This document shows, in pieces, positions 15,101-30,100 of a DNA stretch of 61,060 nt; position 1 is the first letter of the stretch; each line of letters opens with the position of its first letter. Both the position numbers and the translations under genes were made by a program. The notes under the pieces are model-generated. The model did no database searches and was not told the DNA's origin. It worked only from the letters and a program-made list of their open reading frames with translations. The stretch is taken from assembly GCA_029204225.1 (NCBI GenBank), contig MU833104.1, positions 1 through 61,060 of the forward strand. The letters are read 5' to 3'. Source of the stretch: Diphasiastrum complanatum. Taxonomy: Eukaryota; Streptophyta; Lycopodiopsida; Lycopodiales; Lycopodiaceae.

Positions 15101-18100
15101 CAAATTGGAGCGCGCCGACTACGACAAGGTGAGAACCGGCGGGTTGTGCTTCTCTTGCATGGAGAAGGGGCATCTTTCAAAAGATTGCCCAAAGAAAAAG
15201 CAAAAGAAATCTGGCGGGCAACCTAAATCTTTTAAAGCGCCAGGTAATTCTAGTATTTCTTTTGTTGATTTATCCTTTAAGGATGGCACTAGTTGCAAGA
15301 ATTGTTGTTTTAATACAGCTGTTTTTGGCCCCCATGATCTCATTCGTATGAATGGAATTGTAGGACACCAAGTTGTGACTGTTCTGTTTGATGATGGTTC
15401 CACACATAACTTCATAAATGCTAAATTGGTGTAGAAGCTCAGGCCGGCTACCGCGCCAAGTAATCACTTGTACGTGGTGAAAATGGCGTCGGGGGCATAT
15501 CGACAAGCTTGGGATCAGCTTGTTCCTCAGCTGCCGCTTTAGATTCAAGATTATGTTGAGCCGCTAGATTTTCATATTATGAACTTGGATAGCGTAGACA
15601 TATTCTTAGGAAAAGAATAATTTTATTCTAAAGACGAGCCTTTAAGAAAGGATTATGTTACTCATAGTATTTCTTTTTTGCATAAGGGCTCGTTGGTTGA
15701 GCTAAAAGGCGATGTAAATAGGCCTTTTGATCCTTTGGTATCTGCTTTAGAAGTTGTAGAATATTTAAAAGATTCCGATAATAAAGTTTATCTTTGTTTT
15801 TTGAAAGATGAAATTTATGTGGATGACCATGCAGTCCAGAGTCTAAATATTGATTTATCGCATTTGCCTTTGAATGTGCCTGCAATTATCCCTTAAGTGT
15901 TAACTCACCTGAAGGATTAATATTTAACAAACTTAGGCAAGAATATAGCGATGTTTTTCCTGATAAACTCCCTGATGGCCTACCTCCCCAAAGGAGTGTT
16001 GACCATCAGATAGAGTTGCTTCCTGGAAGCCAACCTGTATCTCTTTTTCCATACAGGGTTAGCATCAAGGAAGAGGATGAAATTTCTAAGCAGTTACAAG
16101 AACTCCTTAGGATGGGCCATATACGGCCTAGTAAGTCCCCTTGGGGAGCACCAATCCTTTTAGTAAGTAAAAAGGATGGTGGCACACGTTTGTGTGGTGA
16201 CTTTAAAAAGTTAAATGATTTAACCATCAAGAACAAATATCCCTTACCTAGGATGGATGATCTTATGGATCGTCTGAATGGGGCTAAGTATTTCTCCAAG
16301 ATTGATCTTAGATCAGGTTACCATCAGATAAGGATTAGGAACGAAGATGTTCCTAAGACTGGATTTCGATCCAGATATGGCCATTATGAGTTTTTAGTGT
16401 TATCTTTTGGACTCACGAATGCACTTGCCACTTTCTAGCAGATGATGAACGACATTCTTCATCCATATCTAGGAAAGTTTGTGGTGGTGTATTTGGACGA
16501 CATATTAATTTATAGTCGGACCCTTGAGGAGCATGAAGAGCATCTTCGGATTGTCTTAGATCTTCTAAGGCAAGAAAAGCTCTATGCTAAGGAGTCGAAA
16601 TGTGAGCTCTTTCAAACTAAACTCAAATACCTGGGCCATGTCATATCGGATAAAGGTCTTGAAATCGATTATGACAAAGTCCGTAAGGTGCGAGAATGGC
16701 CGAGACCTTTGACAATTTGTGATGTGAAATCCTTTTTGGGCTTCACAGGTTCATTTTGGACTATGCCTTAATAGCATTGCCCTTGACGAACGTTCTTAAG
16801 GGGGTGAAGAAAAAATATAGCCGCAGAAAAAGTCCATTGATAACGTGGACGGATGAAATGAATGAGAGTTTTGAGACTCTCAAGCACTGTGTTTCTACGG
16901 CTCCAATTTTACACATTGTCGATCCTAACCGGCCCTTTGTGGTTGATACGGATGCTAGCGACTTTGCTGTTGGAGCGGTCCTTTATCAGGACGGTAGACC
17001 AGTTGCTTTTGAAAGCAAGAAGCTGGATCCTGCTCAAACTAGGTATTCTATTTATGAGAAGGAGCTTTTTGCAGTCATTCACGCGTTAAAAATCTGGAGG
17101 CATTATCTTTATGGTGCCAAATTCACGGTAATGACTGATCACCAATCCCTTAAGTATATTTGTGATGCCAAGGACCTTTGTGGCCGTAAGGCTAGATGGT
17201 CGGAACTCATTCAAGAGTTTGTCTTCGACATTAAGTATCGTAAAGGTACGTCGAACTGTGTTGCCGATGCCTTGAGCCGGATTGGAGAGATTAATCAGTT
17301 ATGCTTTGCTGAGATCCAATCTGATTTGTATCTTTCACTACGGGATTCTTTGTCGAACCGATAGGTTTTTTGGTCGCATCTGGCTAGATGTCCTGACAGG
17401 AAATTCTAGATCTGGTGATGACCTTCGGATGCAGGATCCCAAGCGATCCCGTAATGATAAGTTACTTGAAGACTATTCCATAAGGAATGGCCTGCTTTTC
17501 CGAAAGGGAAAGGTTTGTGTGTCGGATAGGGAAGACTTGCGGGCCCAAATCTTGCAGTTTCACCGCAAGAGCAACCATAGAAGGTGCTTGTGCATCCCTT
17601 CTATCCCACTTCTTTTGTTCTTCCGAAGATGTAGAAGATGATGATGATGATGATGATCCACGAGGTGTAGTAGGTGCCAAAGAAGGAGGCCTTTCCTCAT
17701 CACCATTGACCAAATCCCATAGCCCTTTCGCTATGAGAAGATTCTTCATCATATAACTTCACAAGGAGTAGTTTGTGCCATCCAACCGATCTTCACTAAA
17801 CAAAGAATCGATAGCTTCCGATTCTTTAGCCATTACCTCCAACGAAATTTCAGCTTGTAGTAGATAGGAAAGAGAGCCTTTCCAAAGCCAAATCTACTCA
17901 AAGATTTGCAGCAAACAATGAGCTAAAAATAAGAGCACAAGATGTCTTCCAATCTGCAACCAAAGTGCCCAAAAGATAATTGATAGATGGCTGTTTTCTG
18001 CACCAAAAAAACAGCTAGTTTTGTTGGGTTAGGCATTGTTCTACGTCAAGCTATTGGTGTTATTGCTTATGAGTCTTGCCACTTACGTTTTTATGAGCAG

Positions 18101-21100
18101 TGTTATTCCACTTATGAGAAGAAAGTCACTTGTATGCTTTTAAGGAATGGCGTCATCATCTTTATTGTACTCATTTTTATATTTTTTCTAACCACCAGTC
18201 ACTTTGTTATCTGTTTACTCAAAAGGATCTTAATGACCATCATTATCGTTGGCTCCAATTTTTACAAACTTTTTCTTTTGATATTCATTATAAACCTAGT
18301 GCATCTAATGTTACTATTGGTTCTTTGTCTCAATCACCTACCATATCCATAGCCTTGTCAATATTATTCCTCTATGGTTTGATCTCCTTTCTTCTACCTA
18401 CTGACAATGTCCCAATTTTGAGATACTTATGCTTCTGTTTTTTATGCATCAACCCATCCTCACCAAGTTTATTCTCTTTTGACCATCGTCATCTTTATCA
18501 TTATGGTGCATTTGTTGAAGAGTAATGCCTATTTTACCCCTTTGGCTAAGCATTAGTTAAGTTGTACATAACTCATGGGGCATGTTTTAATTAAATGCAT
18601 GAGACCCCCTTTTGTAAGTTAAGTAAATTAGTGCAAGTGGCCCATTTGGCCAAGTAGCTCACTCCTATGGTTTCACCTAGACTCTCCATGCATGTAAAGG
18701 AGGTGCTTGCCTCACAAGGGATTTGGAGGACCCACGCCCTCCTCTCTCTCTCTCTAGCAATTCATTTCTTCTTGAGACTTTTGAGTTTGTGAGGTGCTTA
18801 TGCAATTCTCCTTATGTGTGATATTTTCCATAACCAAGTTTCTCAAGCTTTTATAGTTGATCTAGCATTTGAGTTAAGATACTCCATAGCTGGGTCTTGC
18901 AAATCATCATGGTATCAGAGCAGGTTGTCTAGCTTGTGAGTCTGTGAGTGAGAGAAACTTCAGTGCTTAGATTCTTGAGAAGATTCTCATCTTCTATAAG
19001 CACCTCAATCTTCAAAGAGGGAGCATTTGATCTACAGGTGTCAGATCAGGTGGAGTCTTGCACTGTTGGAGAGCTATTGGCAAGGGGACTGGGATGATCC
19101 AAAAACTTTCTAAATCTAGCTAAGTTTTGGGGAGTCTTTCTGGAGGAGCTTACACAAAAGTAGGGTGCCTGGGCCTAGTGCTTGTGCTAGTGAGGCCATA
19201 CCAAGTGGCAAAGACAAAAGCAGGAGCTGAAGGGTTGCCTTGAAGTGGCTACATACCCTAGTTTGGGGTCAAACCCTTGTTGCTGGAAGTTGTTCTTTTC
19301 TGATCTTTTTCAGGTTGAGCTTCTGTTTAAGCACAGATTTTAGCATGGCTAGTCTTGGGGAGAGTTTGTTGGGTGAATCTAGCAAACTAGATGGCACAAA
19401 CTACAGAGTGTGGAAGTTCAAGATAGCTAATATCTTGATGGACAAGAATTGTTGGGAGGTGATGACAGGTACAGAACCTGTACCAACATCTGATCCTGAA
19501 TTGAAGGATTACATGAACAGGAGACAGAAAGCTCATAGGATTATCAATCTTTCTGTCAAGGACAATATTATTCCTCACATTTGCAATGCAAGGGATGCAA
19601 CTGATGCTTGGACAATTCTGAAGTCTATGCTTCAGTTGGAGAGAAAGTAAGTGACAGGAGTATTGTCCCCATAGTCTTGAACAGCTTGTCATTCAACTAT
19701 CAAGACTATGTGATGTCCCTTTCTGCTAGGGAGAAACTCCCAACCTTTGGGGAGTTATGTGGTCTTCTTTTACAGGAGGAGATGAGAAGGAAGAATCTTT
19801 CTGAAAGGGAAGATAATCGAGAGCTTGCATTTGCTTCTAAGAAGAAGCAAAACTTTCAAAAGAAAGGCAAAGGCAAAAAGAAGAACTCAAAGCAAAGCTT
19901 GGAGCAGCAGGTGTCCAAGTACAGGTTGGAGAGGAGTCAAGCACCAATTCCTCATCTACACCCAAGAGGAAGGGCAACTGCAACTATTGTGGTAAGTATG
20001 GGCATTTTGCCTTTGAATGCAGGAAGAAGCAAAGTGATCAGAAGAAGGGAAAGAACCAGCAGGGTCACTTTGTTGACAAAGTTGCAAAGGAGGAGCAATT
20101 TGGTGTGCTTGAGCTATTCACCGCAGCCCTATCATCTGAATCCACATTTGGTGGATGGTACATTGATTCTGGAGCCTCAAAGCACATGACACCTCATAGA
20201 GATTGGTTCAGCACCTATGAGGAGACAGAAGATGGTCAGCATGTTTGCCTTGGAGATAATTCTACACGTATGGTGAGGGGCAAAGGCACAGTTGCAGTAC
20301 AACTGTCATCAGGTGAGGTGAAGGAAATTAAAAGTGTGTTGCATGTACCAGGGTTGGCTAAGAACTTGCTATCTGTTGGTGCCATTACCAAACAGAACAT
20401 GGTGGTAGAGTTTGATGATTCTACATGTTTGGTAAAAGACAAAGATCAGAACTTCAACGTGGTAGCCAAGGGAATGCAAGAAGGAGGTCTTTACAAGCTT
20501 TTCACAACCATTCCTAGCCAAGAGGCCTTGTCTGCAAGGGATACTAATCGGGACAAGGTTTGGCACGAGAGATATGGTCATTTGAGTTATAAAAGTTTGC
20601 AAGTTTTGAACAGGCACAGAATGGTAGTAGATCTTCCTAGCATTAAGTCTTCTTCAGATACATGTGAGGCTTGTGCACTAGGGAAGCAACAGAGGAAAAA
20701 GTTGTGCATTCAGATTTATGTGGTCCCATGCAGGTCAAATCAGCAGGGGAGGCATACTATCTCATGACCTTCGTAGATGATTTCTCACGGAAGGTATGGG
20801 TCTATTTTCTGAAGCTAAAATCTGAAGCGTTCAAATACTTCAAAAAATGGAAAGCTATGGTGGAAAACCACACAGGGAAGAGGTTAAAGACTCTCAGGTC
20901 AGATAAGGGTGGTGAGTATATTTCTGATGAGTTCAAAGATCTTTGCAAAGCATGTGGGATAAAGAGACAGTTTACTGCTCCACATACACCGCAGCAGAAC
21001 GGCGTGGCTGAGCGGAAAAACAGGTCTATAGTTGAGTGTGCGAGGAGCATGCTCAAAGCAAAGGGGTTGCCAAATTCTTTTTGGGCGGAAGTGGTAGCAA

Positions 21101-24100
21101 CTGCTGTTTTTCTATTGAATAGAAGTCCAACCAAAGCAGTTGAAGGGATCACGCCAGAAGAAGCATATAGTGGCAACAAGCCCAAAGTGGGCAGCCTTCG
21201 AGTATTTGGGTGTACTGCATATGCACATATGCCAAAGGACTTGCGGAAGAAACTTGATGCAAAATCCGTAAAGTGTGTCTTTCTTGGGTATAGTGAAGGT
21301 GAGAAAGCTTATGTGCTATATGATCTCGAAAACAGGAAGAAGATCCTAAGTCGAGATGTCCTCTTTGATGAAGAGCATTCACCCAAGATACAGGAGCAGG
21401 AGAAGGAAGGAACTACTGAGTTCATACCCTTGATTGATTCCACGGATGAGGATCCTAGTCAAGAGTCCTGTGAGCCTCAAGTGCAGGAGCAACAACAGGA
21501 AATCGACCTACTAGTTTGAGACCTCTTTTTGGCCAAGTACCAGAAGCCGAAGTTGGGGACAAACGGAAGACTAAAACAGTACCATGGGATACGTGGTCAC
21601 CATCCACATCACCTACTACTAGGAAGAAGCTACCTAGGTGGTATTGGGAAACAATCAAAGAAGGTCAAATGATGGAAGAAGGAGAGAGCAGTGAACAGGG
21701 AGTCAGAAGATCTCTTATGTCCACTATTCTGAATGTAGATGAGCCACAGTTCTTTCACGAAGCCGTGAGAGAAAAGGTATGGCAACATGCCATGCAGGAG
21801 GAGTACGACTCCATTGTCAAGAATGAGACATGGGAGCTCACTACATTGCCAGAAGGGAAGCAACCAATAGGTTGCAAGTGGGTCTATAAGACCAAGTTTC
21901 ATGGCAATGGAACAGTGGACAAGTACAAGGCAAGGTTGGTGGCGAAAGGCTATGCTCAGCAAGAGGGGCTAGACTATGATGAGACATTCACACCTGTTGC
22001 TAAGATGACATCTATCAGGACCGTTTTGGCTATAGCCTCATATTTTGATTGGGATGTCCATCAAATGGATGTCAAGAGTGCCTTTCTTAATGGGCACCTA
22101 CAGGAGGAGGTTTACATGGAACAACCGCAGGGATTTGAAATAACAGGCAAGGAGAATCTGGTTTGCAGGCTTAGGAAAGCCTTGTATGGGCTCAAACAGG
22201 CGCCAAGGGCTTGGTATAGCCGAATTGATGAGTACTTTGCAAGGCAAGGGTTTGAGAAGAGTAAGTTTGATTGCAATCTTTATGTCTTCAAGGAAGGAGA
22301 AGACTTTGTGGTTGTTGTGCTCTATGTGGATGATCTACTCATCACGGGAAGCAAAAAGAAGCTTATTGCTTGTGTTAAGACGAATCTTTCTAGTGAGTTT
22401 GAGTTGAAAGATTTGGGTTTGCTACATTATTGCCTAGGAGTTGAAGTTTGGAAAGGGAAGCGTTGTCTTTTTATCTCACAGGCAAAGTATGCACAGAAAT
22501 TATTGAAGAGGTTTAACATGCAAGAAAGCAAACCAATCAACACACCCATGGATGCAAGCAACAAGCCATCAAAAGATGATGGTCCAGCATTTGCAGATGA
22601 GACGCTCTATCGTCAGTTAGTGGGCAGCCTGATTTACCTTACTACCACCAGGCCAGATATTGCTTATGCGGTTGGGATTGCAAGTCAATTCATGAGTAAG
22701 CCTACCGAAGCACATTGGAAGGCAGCTAAGCGGATCCTACGATATGTGAGAGGGACAGTGACTTATGGGATTGGATACACAGATGACGGGGATCTTCAGC
22801 TGGAGGGTTATTCAGATTCTGATTGGGCAGGTGATAGAGACGATCGGAGATCGACAACAGGCTATTGTTTCAGCCTAGGTTCAGGGGCTATATCATGGTG
22901 CAGTAAGAAGCAACCTACTATTGCTCTATCATCTACCGAAGCTGAGTACAGGGCGACTAAGAGGTCCGCCTGTGAAGCCATTTGGTTACGCCGTCTACTT
23001 GAGGACATGCAGATTGCTCAAGTAAGACCTACATTGTTACATTGTGATAACCAAAGTTGCATTTAGCTTGCGAGGAATCCAATCTATCATGCACAGACGA
23101 AACACATAGAGGTGGACCAGCATTTTATACGAGAGAAAGTGCACAATGGGGAGATCGAGCTAGTTTATTGTGACACCAACGACCAGATAGCTGATATTTT
23201 TACTAAACCACTTAGTAAAGATAAGTTTGAAAAGTTCAGAACTTTGTTGGGTGTCAGTTTGAATAAAATTGCCATTAAGGGGGGGTGTTGAAGAGTAATG
23301 CCTATTTTACCCCTTTGGCTAAGCATTAGTTAAGTTGTACATAACTCATGGGGCATGTTTTAATTAAATGCATGAGACCCCCTTTTGTAAGTTAAGTAAA
23401 TTAGTGCAAGTGGCCCATTTGGCCAAGTAGCTCACTCCTATGGTTGACACCTAGACTTTCCATGCATGTAAAGGAGGTGCTTGCCTCACAAGGGATTTGG
23501 AGGACCCACGCCCTCCTCTCTCTCTCTCTAGCAAATTCCTTTCTTCTTGACACTTTTGAGTTTGTGAGGTGCTTATGCAAATCTCCTTGTGTGTGATATT
23601 TTCCATAGCCAAGTTTCTCAAGCTTTTATAGTTGATCTAGCATTTGAGTTAAAATACTCCATAGCTGGGTCTTGCAAATCATCAGCATTATGTATCCCTA
23701 GTTCCCTTGACTTCCATTCTAAACTACATGATGCCCATTCCTCTCCTATTGGTGGCCACTTTGGTTTTTAGAAGACTCTAGGCCATATTCGTGACTATTT
23801 TTATTAGCCTTGTATGAAGTTTGACCTTTGCTACACTTCTTCATCAATGTTCTTTCTTTCTTTGCAACAAGGACTCTCGAGCTAGACCTACTGGACTAAC
23901 AGTGTCCCTATCCCTCATCTCTTGTGGACTGATATATCCATGGACTTTATCCTTGGCTAACCACGTACACAGCGTGGTCATTTCATTTCAGTTTGCCTCG
24001 CCCTATCCTCACTGATTAAGATAGTAAGTTCACCTTCACCTTTTGCACAAAGTTAACGAGTATTGTAGGTATTCCGGTTCTCATGGGCACTACTTATCGT

Positions 24101-27100
24101 TCTTCTCCTGATGAATAGTCTTGAGGTTTTTAATCGCATACTTGAAGATTATCTACGTTATGTTGTTTCTCCCACTAGCAAAGATTGGAATTAGCACTTA
24201 CGTTTGGTTGAGTATAGCTATAACAGTTCTGTGAGTTCTAGTATAGACATTTCTCCATTTCTTCTAGCCCATGGTTACTCTCCGCTTCTTCTTTACCTCT
24301 CCCACCTAATGATGCTTGAATGACAATTGCTTCCTATCAGATGCACATTTTGTTATTGATCAAGCTACCATTCATTTGTAGAAGATACAACAATGACATA
24401 GGTCTTTTGCGGATCAATCTAGCTAGGTTGAGCTTTTACCCTTTCTTCATGTTGCTATTGTTCAGGTGCATTTCCAATACAATGTATCATAGTTGCACTC
24501 CGTTTCTGGAAATGCGTTCGGAAACGCGGTTCAGAAATGCGTTTCTGGATTCTAGTAGCGTTCCTTAGAAACGTGTTTTTTTTGTTTTTTACTTTTATTT
24601 TTTTGTGGTCAATATAAGTATCAGGTGAAAGCTCTAATTAAGACCATTACATCTGTATAGTTTGTCGAAAGTTTCAAGTACAAGATGGTCTAGTTCAGGT
24701 GCATTAATCCATGTTGGGTTTTGTCAAGGATAAAACTAAACTCTAGCATGTTCGTTACGATCACAGATGGTTCCAGTGGGACAGAGACAAAGAACTGTAG
24801 AGCAATTGTACCTCGCTTTTTGCTTAGCCCCCCGGTGGGGGGTTTGGGGGGCAACGCCCCCCAACGGCAAGGTCCGGGGCCCTGACGGTAAGGCCTCTAT
24901 ATGACTTGGCCTTCCAACTCCCTGAGCGAAAACACACTTACTGGGACCATCTGTGATCGTAACAGACAGGCTAGAGGTTAGTTTTGAATTTTTATCCTTG
25001 ACAGAATCCAACATGGATTAATGGACCATCCTACACCCGAAACAGTTGACAAACTACACAGTAATTATGCTCTTAATTAGAGCTTTCATCTGATACCCAT
25101 ATTGCCCATAAAAAAACCAAAAAATATATATATATAAAAAAAAAAACGTTTCTGGAATTTTTTTGTATTTTTCAGAAACGCGTTTCTGAACCGCGTTTCT
25201 GAACACGATTCTGAAACACGTTTCAGAAACGCAGTGCATCTATGCTACAGACATAGCATGTGATAAGATGAAAAAGAAGCCACATTGTACCATAAAGCAC
25301 CGTGCAAACCAGCAAGGAAACTGGAAATGAGCTCATCTTGGTGTATATCCGAAAAAAGATATCAAGAAAATAGGCTAAATATGTGTTGGAAGCTCATCCA
25401 AGAACACTTCAATGTGTTGTAAGCTCCTAAAAACATCACTCTATGGTACATGCCATTGAAGGTCAATCATAACCTGCCGCAAAGTTCAGTAATAATCAAG
25501 CTAACTGCATTATGTCTCTCAAGAAGAGAAAATTACACCACTGTAGCAGGCTAGATATGCTAAAGATTTGTCTTAAGGAAAAGAGAGGAATAGGTTTAAA
25601 GATTAGTGAACCGATTCTCTAACTCATCGCCATTGGGAGAGCTTGAATAAACTAAAAGATGCATATTGTAGCAAAAATCACGAGAAAATGGAGCAAGAGA
25701 TACCTCAGGTGGAGGTGGATCACTAGTAGAAGCAATAATTGGAGGGTGATACTCTGGACCTCAAGTCGATCGAGTCGGGCTATCATAATCTGAAGTTGCT
25801 GAAGAACCAACTCATAAATAGAAATCTGAGGTGTCTCATCAAACTGAGAGGCAAATGCAATACCACAAGCCATAAGAGGAAAATAACAAAAGAAGCACAA
25901 ACCTTGAGGGAGAAGTCACCCCAACATAGACTCTACGCAAAATTTAGGATACGTTGAGTGCTCAAAAAAGGGATAAAAAAAAAGCGTTGAAAAAAGCAAA
26001 AGGAACTGCCACTAAATGTGGTGGAGGCCACGAAAAAAGGTGCCGGAAATCTCGCCAAAAAGAGGGCGAAATTGCCGCCAAATAGGGCTAGACAAAGTGC
26101 TGGAAAGTCAGCAACACTGCCGCCAATCAAAAGGTGTAACAATTGCCAAGGGTGGTGAAAATATAGTGCTGGAAATCCTACCAAAAATGGCACTGGATAG
26201 CCAGAAATAGGCATTGAAAAAGAGCTGGACAATTAGGAAAAGATGGGAAAAACAATCGCCAAATGGGACGGGAAAAGGTGCTGGAAAATTAGCAAAGGAG
26301 CTGCCAAAAAAGGGCTACTGCTGCCAAACTGCCACCAAAAGTGGCTGGAAAATCTGCAAAAGATACTCCAAAACTACTGCCAAGTAGAAGGCTAGGATTT
26401 GTTGGAAGTGCTGCCAATATAGCCGTTAGAACTGCCACCAAATGTAGCAGAGATTGTTGGAACTGCTGCCATGAATCCTCTATAAAACAAAAAAAAAGTG
26501 CCAAATCAGCCACCAAGTTTAGCAGAAGTACTGCTGCTAATTGCCCGCTATAGCTATCACCAAAGATAGCGAAAAACAGCCACCAAAAAACTGCTCTGAT
26601 ACCAAGTTATGGACACAATGTCACAGATATGGCACCACATAACAAACAATAGATATAATGACAGCAATTGAGGCTCTCTACTTGAGAACATAATCTGAAT
26701 ATCATAAATATCAAGGCTAAAGCTCTGCCTGAGCAATAGTAGGAGAGATCTCCAACATAACAAGCTACCAAATGAGGAGCCTCAGTGGCTAATTATACTA
26801 ATCAAAAAGCTACCTCCCTTTGAATAACGAGAGGGAAATATGAAAATTCAAACATCAGGGCCCAAACTAGGAAACATGTGAAATAGAGGTCTTGGGCCCA
26901 TCATATACAAAAGGCCCAACATTCAGCTCATTTTTGCTACGTATATCCATTTTCACCTATCTAGGTCACTAGAACCAAAAAGTGAACTTGGTCTTGTACA
27001 CGCCTCTTGTTATCTAGTAATGTCTAGAATCACTCGATAGCAAAATGTGCCTCGTTTTATTTTTGCCAACAGCCATGTGCTATGTTGATTACATTTTTGG

Positions 27101-30100
27101 TCCTTGGTGTTCAATGCAAGTTTTAGTACCCACTTTTCAGCCTATTTCCAGATAGAATGACTTGTCAATTTCATCTCTTTACACCATAGTACTCACAGTT
27201 CTCAGAACTGTTGGGGTCTGAGAACCATGGGGCGTACGTACCACGGTTCATGAACCGTGGTACGGTTCATCATAAATAATTAAATTAATTAATTAATTAA
27301 TGTATGATAACAAATGAACTAAAAATAAATAAAAAATTAACTACACGGTTCACCACGGTTCTGGCCAAAAAAACTTGAGAACCGTATGGTTCACTGTACG
27401 GTTCTCAGAACCGTGGTGAACCGCCCACAGCTCATTAATTCTATGCTTTACACATATTTGAAACTAATAGGCACACGACAAGGACACAACATCAAAAGTA
27501 GAGAGAGTACACGCATCGACAGAATGAGCCTCTATTTTTGGTTTGGTAACTCTCTTAGCCAGTCTCAACAATGATAGTGAGATACAATTTCCCAAGATCC
27601 ACGATAACACCACAAAATATAACTCTAGACTAGCACCAACTTATCCCTAGTGAATTAGCACATCGAGCTAGAATAAGAACTGATGCACCTTGATTTTAGC
27701 CCTACTCGTAGTTGCGGCCCTCAGTGGTATTGATTTCTGAATTTCGGGCCTGAATGATAATTTCAAACGACTACATAACAAATATATGAGATGAACTCAT
27801 TATGAATGACACAATAGAATCAATAATTCCAACATTAACAGATGCAATACTGCAACCTGACCCATACAACTAGCATGCAGATGGAAAGATCAACTAACCT
27901 CAGGTTTGAACCTTTTAGCTAGATTTGGGAAAACCTGTGTCTTTTCAGCATTTGTATTGCCTTTGGGGTCCTTCTGCAGCTTAGAATTTGTGACTAACTT
28001 GCATAAGTTGATCAAATTTTCAATTCGCTGTTTCAACTCTGATATTGCAGCCTCATGTTTTGATAACACAAGCATCTCTTCTTCAATATGCTGCCCAGTT
28101 GCAACCTATTCGAGCACATGCACCATATTAATATCCTGTAGACAACTATGGTTGCAAACATTACAAGTCACAACATAAACTTACCCGCTTAATTTTTCTC
28201 TATTGGAATGAATTGATCTGACAAGATTCCAACTACTAGTTAAGAACTAATTAGTGATTCAGCACAAATTGACTTCACACAGAAAAGGTTCCTGATATTG
28301 CACTTGCAAAATTAATAATAAAATAAAAACAAAACATAAAATGAAAATAAATAAGAACAAGGATCATAATGTGTATACGAGTTACTAAAACGAAGACAAA
28401 ATACTACAAAAACCAGTACATCCTTCTGGAAGTAGACTGTTTCTCAATTGCACCATCCAGTTCATCAAGTCACCACACACTATCCTTGAGGGGAATTGAC
28501 ATCAGCTTCTTTAGAAATGTGGTAAAACTACAACACTTTATTGTCCCACTTATAGACGTGGGTATAGTACAGCTTTTGACAGAAGATGCTTGGCCAAGCC
28601 AGTACACAAACTATGTGATTCCTACATAAAAACCTGAAGTCCGAAACTCTATTTCACCTTGTTTGAAAGAGAGAGCTGGTGGACAAGGTTTTCCAATTCT
28701 CCTTGTACTTCTCTCCTTGTTTCTATGTGATTTTCAGCGCCATTATGCCAACAGCAGTTTTTCTTCTCATCCTGCAAACCAAAAAAATTCTTGTCAATAA
28801 CATAAAGCTTAAGAAGGTCAACCAAGGAAGCTTCTAAGTAGTCATCCTAGGAGGCTTCCTCTTATCAATTAACCACAAAACCAAACTCAAGTTAAGCCAC
28901 AAAGTGCAAGTAGTAGACAATCAGAGAGCCATCACTGATAAACTTCAGAGACATGAAAACTCATATTGGTCACCTTGACATTCTGGAACAGTAACTTCTT
29001 AATGCAGCAGTTTCCATTTTCTTATACTTGGAAATTTTGGGCACGGAGCCGGTAGCAGACAGGACCTTCCAATGTCAATTCAATACTTTTAAAGAATGGA
29101 AGAGTGAGGATTAAATCGTAAGATACAAGCAAACCAGTCAGCGTTATGCATAGCTTGTCTTCCTAGAGTGAATAGCAGTAGAGAAGGTCAAAAGTGATAG
29201 CAGTATCAATACAGCAGTCTCACTTTCTGACACTGGAGGTTTGGGACATGATTTGGCAGCATACAGGGTCCTCTAACATCGATCAAGTCAGTCCCTTGAT
29301 GGAAAGTATAGCCTTGAAGGAAAATATAGTGCTAGAAATGTAGGTTCCTTTAGTTTTCATGAACTGAAAAACTAAACACCAAGTTAGCCATCACTGGAAA
29401 GAGGTAAATGTAATAGCACTCCGGCAATCTTGCAGCACTGCTGCACTAACCAAGTTTCAATCGTATAAACTAATGAAATGTGTTTATAAAGGAAAGAAAA
29501 TTTGACAGAAATATATCAATGAGACAATCGGAACTGACTAGGAAATGCATCGCTCATCTTCATGAACTCAAAATAAAAACACCTCAATTTACAATTTAGA
29601 GGACTGCACAGTCAAGAAAATTGGACCAGATCAGGATCATTCTCTATGGCAAGGCCATTAAGATACATCCACTAGGCTGTTTCTCAACCCATGATAACCA
29701 TTCTACTTGAGAACCGGTCACGGTTTTTTTTTTAAACATCTTATCGGAAAATATGTTACAATAACTAAGAAGACAACGACTGTAACCACTTTGCTACCTC
29801 ATCTCATAAATTACATCTTTCAAATTTGAATATCACAAACAGCCCATATGCCATGTGCTATATGACTTTGCAGGTTGCTTTTTGAGTTATCACTAACCGC
29901 AGTTCGAATCGTTGGAGCCGGTTTGAACTGAAATCCGGCTTGAACCAGGGGGGGAAAAAACGTGATTCATTGTTGATTACTAGTTTTGATAGTTTATTAG
30001 GGACAAGAATTTTGAATATTCTGATTTGTATTCAAACCATGGATGCGTTGTGTTCCAAAACGGTTTCGGGATCCCAGAGCGTTCCGGATCGGAACGCTAC

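Larger units (their letters stand above)
18513..23684 (+). mobile_element. Complete Ty1/Copia element nested in a Gypsy relic
   Basis: About 5.17 kb bounded by LTRs of 397 and 399 bases, with a PBS, gag, protease, integrase, reverse transcriptase, RNase H, a polypurine tract and matching 5-bp target duplications. Order PR-IN-RT-RH is diagnostic for Copia. The two LTRs differ at roughly ten visible positions, so insertion is fairly recent compared with the other relics. Gag has an internal deletion, and pol has frameshifts and a stop, so it is not autonomous now. It lies antisense inside the 20.7-kb intron of the coiled-coil gene. Confidence 0.95.
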
